NCBI GenBank assembly: GCA_937902395.1
Contig: CALGTV010000080.1
Coordinates: forward strand, 1 to 11,295
Reading direction: 5' to 3'
Length of the DNA stretch: 11,295 nt
Source of the DNA: an uncultured Ruminococcus sp.
GTDB lineage: Bacteria; Bacillota; Clostridia; Oscillospirales; Ruminococcaceae
Made by a program: the position numbers and the translations under genes. The notes under the pieces were generated by a model. It was not told where the DNA came from. It saw nothing but the letters and a program-made list of their open reading frames with translations, and did not search any database. This document shows positions 6,622-11,295 of this stretch, piece by piece (position 1 is the first letter of the stretch; the number at the start of each line of letters is the position of its first letter).

Positions 6622-7257
6622 ATGCTTATAAAAACATTACAGCTTGGCGAGCTCAATGCCAATTGCTATATCGTTGTAACTGCACCGAATCGTTGTATTG
6701 CTATTGATATAGGCGGAAGTCCGCGGCTTCTCCTTGAATATCTCAAAATGAACAGTCTTAAACTGACAAAGATACTTCTCACCCACGGACACTTTGACCA
6801 CACAGGCGGAGTTGAAGAAGTCCGTCAGGCTACAGGAGCAGAAGTTTTCGTCCACGAAACAGATTCCCCCATGCTTGAAAGCTCTGCATTGTCGCTTCAT
6901 TCTATGATATCAATTATGCCTTTCAAGCCTGTTATGAAATATGAGATAATCCGCGACAACTGCATAATAAACGAGGGAGATTACAGCTTCCGCGTGCTTC
7001 ATACCCCCGGTCATTCTCACGGCAGTGTATGCTATATCTGCGATGAGGAACGTGTTATTTTCTCAGGAGATACACTTTTCTGCTGTTCTGTAGGCAGAAC
7101 CGATTTCCCCGGCAGTGACCCTCACTATATGATACAGTCCCTTGAAACCCTTTACGAGCTTGAAGGAAACTATAAGATATATCCGGGACATAACGAATTC
7201 ACCGACCTTGATTATGAGCGTCGGAATAACCCATATATGAAATCATTCAGAGGATAA
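6622..7257 (+). CDS. Metallo-beta-lactamase-fold hydrolase, glyoxalase II-like
   Basis: A 211-residue metal-dependent hydrolase of the hydroxyacylglutathione hydrolase / YcbL type. The metal ligands are all visible: THGHFDH (54-60; His55, His57, Asp59, His60), His131 in TPGHSHG, Asp150 in FSGD and His190 in YPGHNE. These are the two-metal signature of the family. It lacks the C-terminal glutathione-binding domain of classical glyoxalase II, so the substrate could be another thioester or ester. The start has a strong AGGAGGG (6609-6615) overlapping the relA stop, six bases before the ATG. A gene of this kind between relA and hemZ is a recurrent arrangement in Clostridia, from memory. No link in substrate to either neighbour is evident. 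The fold is certain; the exact reaction is not. Confidence 0.88.
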   Translation: MLIKTLQLGELNANCYIVVTAPNRCIAIDIGGSPRLLLEYLKMNSLKLTKILLTHGHFDHTGGVEEVRQATGAEVFVHETDSPMLESSALSLHSMISIMPFKPVMKYEIIRDNCIINEGDYSFRVLHTPGHSHGSVCYICDEERVIFSGDTLFCCSVGRTDFPGSDPHYMIQSLETLYELEGNYKIYPGHNEFTDLDYERRNNPYMKSFRG

Positions 7258-7260
7258 AAG

Positions 7261-8766
7261 ATGATTAATAAAAATAATGATTATAAAATGCCGATCGTGC
7301 TGATCGGCAATTCTTTTAAATATGAGATTGAATCAATCTGCAAGCTTTTTTTCCACACAGCACGCTTTAATTTTACAGAAGATATCACAGAGGCACAAGG
7401 CGAAAGCTACATCATTGCAGAATGTAAAATAAGCGACGATAATATGCGTCTCAGCGCAACAATACGTCTCAACGGAGATACCCCCGAAACAGAAGAAAAA
7501 AGCCTCCCCGAAAACACTGAAAAAAGAACTGCGGAGCATGAGCTGTGCAGGCTGATATACCACATTCTCTGCCGCAAAACAGGGGTATCTGCACCATGGG
7601 GACTTATGACGGGAATCCGCCCAGTAAAAAAAGTCACAGAGCTTATGGCACAAGGACTTTCACGGCAGGAAATCGAAAAAACACTTTCAGAGCGATATGA
7701 GCTCTCACCGAATAAACTTTCCCTCGCCTATGAAACAGCTGTAAATCAGCAGCCCATACTTGACAGCATTGACACATCAGCCGCAAGCCTTTATGTATCA
7801 ATTCCATTCTGCCCTACACGGTGCAGTTATTGTTCATTCGTATCGCACAGCATGGCATCTGCAATAAAGCTTATGCCCCAGTATATCGACGCTTTATGCC
7901 GTGAACTTGAAACCATCGGCAGACTTGTAAAAGAAAATGATACAAAGATTGATACAATCTACTTCGGCGGAGGCACTCCCACTTCCATTTCCGCGGAGGA
8001 TATCCGCAGAGTTATGGAAGCTGTTGCCGCTAATTTCGACCTTGACAGGATAAGGGAATACAGCTTTGAGGCTGGCAGACCCGATACCATAACAGAGGAA
8101 AAACTTCGCGTTATAAAGGAACTGGGCGCAGACAGAATATCTGTAAACCCACAAACTCTCAATGACGATGTGCTGCGTGTTATTGGCAGAATGCACACGG
8201 GAAAAGAAGCTATTGAAGCCTTTGAACTTGCAAGAAAAATCGGATTTGACAATATAAATACTGACCTCATTGCAGGACTTCCTACGGAATCAGCAGAGAG
8301 TTTCAAAAATACCCTTGATAAAATTGTCGAACTATCCCCTGAAAGTATAACTGTACATACCCTGACAGTTAAACGTTCAGCGGCACTTTTCCGCGACGGA
8401 AATGAAAATATGGCAAATCCAGCCGCAGAAATGGTGGATTACAGCATTGAAAAGCTTATGGAAAACAACTATCTGCCATATTATATGTACCGTCAGAAAA
8501 ATACTGTTGATAATCTTGAAAATGTGGGATATGCAAAAAAAGGCTATGAAAGCCAGTACAACATATTTATTATGGACGAAACACAGACGATTCTCGGCGC
8601 AGGCTGTGCGGCTTCCACAAAGCTTGTATATCCCGACGGACTTATCAACAGAATCCACAATTATAAATTCCCATACGAGTATATCAACCGTTTTGATGAA
8701 CTTATGGAGAAAAAAAAGGAGGTAACACAATGCCTGAAAAAAATCAAATCTATACCGCAGAAATAA
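7261..8766 (+). CDS. hemZ: HemZ: radical SAM coproporphyrinogen III dehydrogenase-like protein
   Basis: Radical SAM protein related to oxygen-independent coproporphyrinogen dehydrogenase (HemN/HemW group). It has 501 residues. The N-terminal 170 residues are the HemZ-specific extension, with WGLMTGIRPVKK at 113-124. The 4Fe-4S motif CPTRCSYC follows (Cys184, Cys188, Cys191), then FGGGTPT (235-241), YSFEAGRPDTI (267-277) and the NTDLIAGLP stretch (333-341). The role of HemZ in haem synthesis is uncertain in the family, and no other haem gene is in the window, so a different radical reaction is possible. The start lies three bases after the preceding stop, with AGAGGA (7249-7254) as ribosome site. 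The last 12 codons overlap rlmD by 37 bases after an A8 tract at 8710-8717, an unusual tail discussed in the findings. Confidence 0.9.
   Translation: MINKNNDYKMPIVLIGNSFKYEIESICKLFFHTARFNFTEDITEAQGESYIIAECKISDDNMRLSATIRLNGDTPETEEKSLPENTEKRTAEHELCRLIYHILCRKTGVSAPWGLMTGIRPVKKVTELMAQGLSRQEIEKTLSERYELSPNKLSLAYETAVNQQPILDSIDTSAASLYVSIPFCPTRCSYCSFVSHSMASAIKLMPQYIDALCRELETIGRLVKENDTKIDTIYFGGGTPTSISAEDIRRVMEAVAANFDLDRIREYSFEAGRPDTITEEKLRVIKELGADRISVNPQTLNDDVLRVIGRMHTGKEAIEAFELARKIGFDNINTDLIAGLPTESAESFKNTLDKIVELSPESITVHTLTVKRSAALFRDGNENMANPAAEMVDYSIEKLMENNYLPYYMYRQKNTVDNLENVGYAKKGYESQYNIFIMDETQTILGAGCAASTKLVYPDGLINRIHNYKFPYEYINRFDELMEKKKEVTQCLKKIKSIPQK
7289..7309. other. 8-bp inverted repeat inside the hemZ start region
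   Basis: TGCCGATC (7289-7296), loop GTGCT, GATCGGCA (7302-7309), covering codons 10-17 of hemZ. In mRNA this would fold about 28 bases after the start codon. It could influence ribosome entry or merely reflect codon choice in PIVLIGN. Confidence 0.4.
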
Positions 8767-10082
8767 CGGGACTTACCTCAGAGGGAAGCGGAGTATGCCG
8801 AATTGACAATATGGCAGTATTTGTTCCCGAAACAGCTGTAGGAGATGTGGCTGATATTAAAATTGTCAAGGTTCTCAGCAGTTACGGCTTCGGAATTGTA
8901 GACAAGCTTATCACCCCCTCCCCCGACCGCGAAATAAGACAATGCGGAGTTTACAAGAAATGCGGCGGTTGTGTTTACCGACATATAAGCTATGAGGCGG
9001 AATGTCAAGCCAAAGCGGATACCGTAAAAAGCGCTTTTGAGCGTATTGGCGGACTATCACCTGAATATGATGAATTTATTCCCAGTGACAACTTTGACAG
9101 ATACAGAAATAAAGCACAATATCCCCTTGCATCTGTGGACGGAAGAGCTGTCTGCGGATTTTACGCTCCCAGAAGTCACCGAGTTATTCCTATTGAGGAT
9201 TGCCCTTTACAGCCCGAGATTTTCAGCAGTATTACCGCTGATATTCTTGAATTCATCAACAAAAAGAAGCTCCCTGTATACGATGAATCCAAAGGAACGG
9301 GCATAATGCGCCACATTTATCTAAGAAAAGGCGCGTATTCCAATGAAATCATGGTGTGCCTTGTGGTGCGTAAGGATATGAGCCGACAGCTTGCCTCACT
9401 GTGCAGGGGACTTACGGAAAAATTCCCCGATATAAAGAGCATTGTGATGAATATAAACCCTGATAAAACTAATGTGATTCTCGGTGCGGAGTGTGTTACT
9501 CTGTGGGGAAGTGATACAATTTACGATACAATGAGCGGCAATAAAATTGAAATTTCTCCCCTTTCATTTTATCAGATTAATACTCCACAGGCGGAAAGGT
9601 TTTATGCAAAGGCTTTAGAATATGCCAACCCAACAGGTGATGAAATTATTGCCGATTTGTACTGCGGTGCAGGTACTATCGGTCTTTCAATGGCTCACAA
9701 AGCAAAGAAAATCGTGGGCATTGAAATAATCCCTGAGGCTGTGGAAAATGCCAAGAAAAATGCAGCCGAAAATAATATCTCAAATGCGGAATTTTACTGC
9801 GGCGATGCAGGAGAGGTTTTCGCTCAGCTTCACAAAAATGGCTGTAACCCCCATATTATCGTGGTTGACCCTCCGAGAAAAGGCTGCTCTCAGCAGTCCC
9901 TTGATGTGATACTCTCCGCCGCACCCCGAAAAATCGTTATGATTTCCTGCAATCCTGCTACTGCCGCCCGTGATGCGAAATATCTCTCAGATAACGGGTA
10001 TAATGTGGAGAGAGTGTGCGGAGGCGACTTTTTCCCTGGTACAAAACATACGGAGTGTGTTGTGAGAATAATTAAAAGATAA
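8730..10082 (+). CDS. rlmD: 23S rRNA (uracil-C5)-methyltransferase, RlmD/RlmCD type
   Basis: SAM-dependent enzyme of the TrmA/RumA family that puts a C5 methyl group on uracil 1939 of 23S rRNA; Gram-positive members (RlmCD) can also modify U747, so the exact site is open. It has 450 residues. A TRAM RNA-binding domain is at about 1-60. The iron-sulfur cysteines are Cys72, Cys78, Cys81 (CGVYKKCGGC) and probably Cys158. The SAM motif DLYCGAGTIGL is at 309-319 and DPPRKGC at 380-386. The catalytic nucleophile is Cys407 in MISCNPAT, and the general-base Glu442 lies in KHTECVV. A strong AGGAGG (8717-8722) lies inside hemZ and sets the start at 8730. The start therefore overlaps hemZ by 37 bases, suggesting translational coupling. 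All key residues are present. Confidence 0.93.
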   Translation: MPEKNQIYTAEITGLTSEGSGVCRIDNMAVFVPETAVGDVADIKIVKVLSSYGFGIVDKLITPSPDREIRQCGVYKKCGGCVYRHISYEAECQAKADTVKSAFERIGGLSPEYDEFIPSDNFDRYRNKAQYPLASVDGRAVCGFYAPRSHRVIPIEDCPLQPEIFSSITADILEFINKKKLPVYDESKGTGIMRHIYLRKGAYSNEIMVCLVVRKDMSRQLASLCRGLTEKFPDIKSIVMNINPDKTNVILGAECVTLWGSDTIYDTMSGNKIEISPLSFYQINTPQAERFYAKALEYANPTGDEIIADLYCGAGTIGLSMAHKAKKIVGIEIIPEAVENAKKNAAENNISNAEFYCGDAGEVFAQLHKNGCNPHIIVVDPPRKGCSQQSLDVILSAAPRKIVMISCNPATAARDAKYLSDNGYNVERVCGGDFFPGTKHTECVVRIIKR

Positions 10083-10099
10083 ATTTATACGATGTCCAG

Positions 10100-10127
10100 T
10101 CAACATTTTCATTTGTATATATAGAAT
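10100..10127 (+). promoter_or_regulatory. Possible weak promoter for the orphan gene
   Basis: TCAACA (10100-10105, four of six to TTGACA) and TAGAAT (10122-10127, five of six to TATAAT) are 16 bases apart in the AT-rich gap after rlmD. Transcription from it would start near 10134, past the first in-frame ATG at 10126 and before the preferred start at 10165. No terminator is visible after rlmD, so read-through is equally possible. Confidence 0.3.
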
Positions 10128-10164
10128 GGATGTCAGGAAATATATGAATTTGGAGGTAGATATA

Positions 10165-10854
10165 ATGGCTGGACATATAGTTTACTGGGGCAAGGATTAT
10201 GTAAAGGAATTAGAAAAAGCAGGTGACACAGGTCCTTTTAAAGTTGTTTATGGTAGTCAACATCAGATAATGCCGTCTATATCAGCAGTGAAAAACGAAG
10301 ATATTATATATGCAGTTACTATTCAGAATGGGACATTAGCTGTAATGGCACGTCTTCCTGTTGAAAAAATAGAATGTGCATTTGACTATACTATGCGTGA
10401 GCTCGGTACATACCATTCCGTACTTATTCCTAAAGGAGTTCTTTACTATACAGAAGGAATGTATGGCGATTTTGTAATGTGGGAACATGGGTCAGGTTAT
10501 GTAGTTGATGAAACTACGGTTAAACATATCAGCTTCGAGGGTGAAACGTATGAAAAGCTCCCTGACAATATTCAACGTATATATCACTCCGATAAGCTGA
10601 AAGATTTACCACATCTTTATCATCAAGAACCACGAACTTGCTGTGCCAAACTTGCAGCAAGTGGAAATGGCTCTGAAATTTACCCAAGATCTATTCCAAT
10701 TGAAATCGTAAAAAGTATGCTCTTTGGAAAAAACCAATCTGTTGAAAAGCCTTTACGATTCGATAAAAACGATAGAATTATGACTACTTCTGTATCAGGT
10801 TTTGTCCGTAAAATGAGTGATGAAACTATGAGAATATTTGAAGATTTATTTTAA
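10165..10854 (+). CDS. Hypothetical protein, unknown function
   Basis: A 229-residue soluble protein that I do not recognise. It has no signal peptide, membrane segment or obvious catalytic motif. Residues about 20-70 read as beta-rich: a VVYGSQH segment, then EDIIYAVTIQNGTLAVMARL. That pattern (an in-and-out loop, a strand, an R-L/V end) recalls PUA-like/EVE-like folds, but this is only a hint. Later features are YHSVLIPKGVLYY, a WEHGSGYV stretch, a histidine-rich segment near 145-155 (YHSDKLKDLPHLYHQ) and a Cys-Cys pair in EPRTCCAK. The ATG at 10165 is chosen because GGAGG (10152-10156) lies eight bases upstream; the in-frame ATG at 10126 has no ribosome site. Codons look more A/T-ending than in rlmD or relA, which fits later acquisition. 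It ends just before strong hairpins and faces ppdK. Confidence 0.7.
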   Translation: MAGHIVYWGKDYVKELEKAGDTGPFKVVYGSQHQIMPSISAVKNEDIIYAVTIQNGTLAVMARLPVEKIECAFDYTMRELGTYHSVLIPKGVLYYTEGMYGDFVMWEHGSGYVVDETTVKHISFEGETYEKLPDNIQRIYHSDKLKDLPHLYHQEPRTCCAKLAASGNGSEIYPRSIPIEIVKSMLFGKNQSVEKPLRFDKNDRIMTTSVSGFVRKMSDETMRIFEDLF

Positions 10855-10857
10855 TAA

Positions 10858-10897
10858 AACACCTCGTATCAGCGTACAAACGATGATACGGGGTGTT
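10858..10897. terminator. Strong 14-bp hairpin after the orphan gene
   Basis: AACACCTCGTATCA (10858-10871) pairs with TGATACGGGGTGTT (10884-10897) with a single T-G wobble; the loop is 12 bases. It starts three bases after the orphan gene stop. On the plus strand no U-run follows (CCTATATATACTC), whereas on the minus strand the stem is followed by TTATTAAAAT, moderately U-rich. It probably acts as a transcript end between the converging genes. Confidence 0.65.
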
Positions 10898-10927
10898 CCT
10901 ATATATACTCATCATTCACAAATAACA

Positions 10928-10972
10928 ATCCCCGTATCCGACATATAATCGAATACGGGGATATTTTATCTT
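10928..10972. terminator. Bidirectional terminator between the orphan gene and ppdK
   Basis: ATCCCCGTAT (10928-10937) pairs with ATACGGGGAT (10953-10962), ten perfect pairs, extended by two more after one mismatch. On the plus strand ATTTTATCTT follows; on the minus strand the stem is followed by TGTTATTTGTG. Both tails are U-rich enough for intrinsic termination, and the hairpin lies 33 bases past the ppdK stop, the expected place for its terminator. Confidence 0.75.
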
Positions 10973-10994
10973 AAAGAATTATTAAATCAAATAA

Positions 10995-11295
10995 TTATCT
11001 AAGAGCAGCCTGTGCAGCAGCAAGTCTTGCGATTGGCACACGGAAAGGTGAGCAAGATACATAGTCAAGACCAATCTGGTGGCAGAATTCTACAGATGTA
11101 GGATCGCCGCCGTGTTCGCCACAGATACCAACGTGGAGTTCAGGACGAGCAGCCTTACCCATCTTGATAGCCATTTCCATGAGCTTGCCTACGCCTGTCT
11201 GGTCGAGCTTAGCGAAGGGATCGTTTTCGAAGATCTTAGCATCATAGTAAGCATTTAAGAACTTACCAGCGTCGTCTCTTGAGAAGCCGTATGTC
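10995..11295 (-). CDS. ppdK: Pyruvate, phosphate dikinase, C-terminal part (truncated by the window edge)
   Basis: Interconverts pyruvate, ATP and phosphate with phosphoenolpyruvate, AMP and pyrophosphate; in many anaerobic Clostridia it works in glycolysis or in balancing PEP and pyruvate. Only the last 100 codons are present, reading in frame from 11294 to the stop at 10995-10997. The fragment begins TYGFSRDDAGKF and contains DPFAKLDQTGVGKL, then GICGEHGGDP, whose cysteine is the catalytic acid/base of the PEP/pyruvate domain. It ends LDYVSCSPFRVPIARLAAAQ, the family's usual C terminus. No truncation or frameshift is seen in the visible part. Codon use is strongly biased (GCT, AAG, GAC), as expected of a highly expressed gene. 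An internal ATG at about 11178-11180 is not a start, because conserved sequence continues upstream of it. Confidence 0.96.
   Translation of the reverse strand, partial: TYGFSRDDAGKFLNAYYDAKIFENDPFAKLDQTGVGKLMEMAIKMGKAARPELHVGICGEHGGDPTSVEFCHQIGLDYVSCSPFRVPIARLAAAQAALR

Noticed and set aside
8402..8725. 107-codon plus-strand frame inside hemZ
   Set aside because: It lies out of frame within conserved hemZ sequence and has no recognisable content; only its stop is of interest for the A8 slippage idea.
10126..10164. Earlier in-frame ATG of the orphan gene
   Set aside because: There is no ribosome site before it, while 10165 has GGAGG at ideal spacing; the candidate promoter -10 also overlaps 10126.
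10995..11180. A separate 61-residue minus-strand gene
   Set aside because: The frame stays open to the window edge and encodes conserved dikinase sequence, so this is the 3' end of ppdK.

Overview
The window looks like chromosomal DNA of an anaerobic, low-to-mid GC Firmicute of class Clostridia, most likely the Ruminococcus / Oscillospiraceae neighbourhood. This rests on the mother-cell sporulation pair spoIIGA-sigE, the recJ-relA-MBL-hemZ-rlmD gene run, a C-terminal pyruvate phosphate dikinase, purine-rich Shine-Dalgarno sequences in front of most genes, and short palindromic intergenic repeats carrying a GTAGGG tag. The genus is inferred, not proven.

Layout. Positions 1-361 hold no gene. 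They contain two diverged copies of a roughly 90-base element, each with a small array of 8-bp repeats in the middle, followed by a promoter whose -35 region coincides with a Spo0A-box-like sequence. Positions 362-1870 are the two-gene sporulation operon: SpoIIGA (membrane aspartic protease) and pro-sigma-E, its substrate. Positions 1871-2197 are gene-free and filled with short hairpin repeats, including an inverted pair that differs only by a compensating base-pair change. A sigma-A promoter with a 17-bp spacer then drives recJ.

Positions 2261-10082 are a tightly packed co-directional set: recJ (single-strand exonuclease), relA (bifunctional (p)ppGpp synthetase/hydrolase), a glyoxalase-II-like metallo-beta-lactamase-fold hydrolase, hemZ (radical SAM, coproporphyrinogen dehydrogenase-like) and rlmD-type 23S rRNA uracil methyltransferase. 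Gaps are 3-24 bases, and hemZ and rlmD overlap by 37 bases, so they are probably co-transcribed. They join DNA repair, the stringent response and rRNA modification but form no single pathway.

Positions 10165-10854 carry a 229-residue protein I do not recognise, by eye more AT-rich than its neighbours. Two strong hairpins separate it from the convergent 3' end of ppdK on the minus strand, which runs off the window edge.

I see no new multi-gene defence or mobile system. The most unusual material is non-coding: the two intergenic repeat families and the pair of mutually complementary hairpins near the right end. The orphan gene is the only protein of unknown function.
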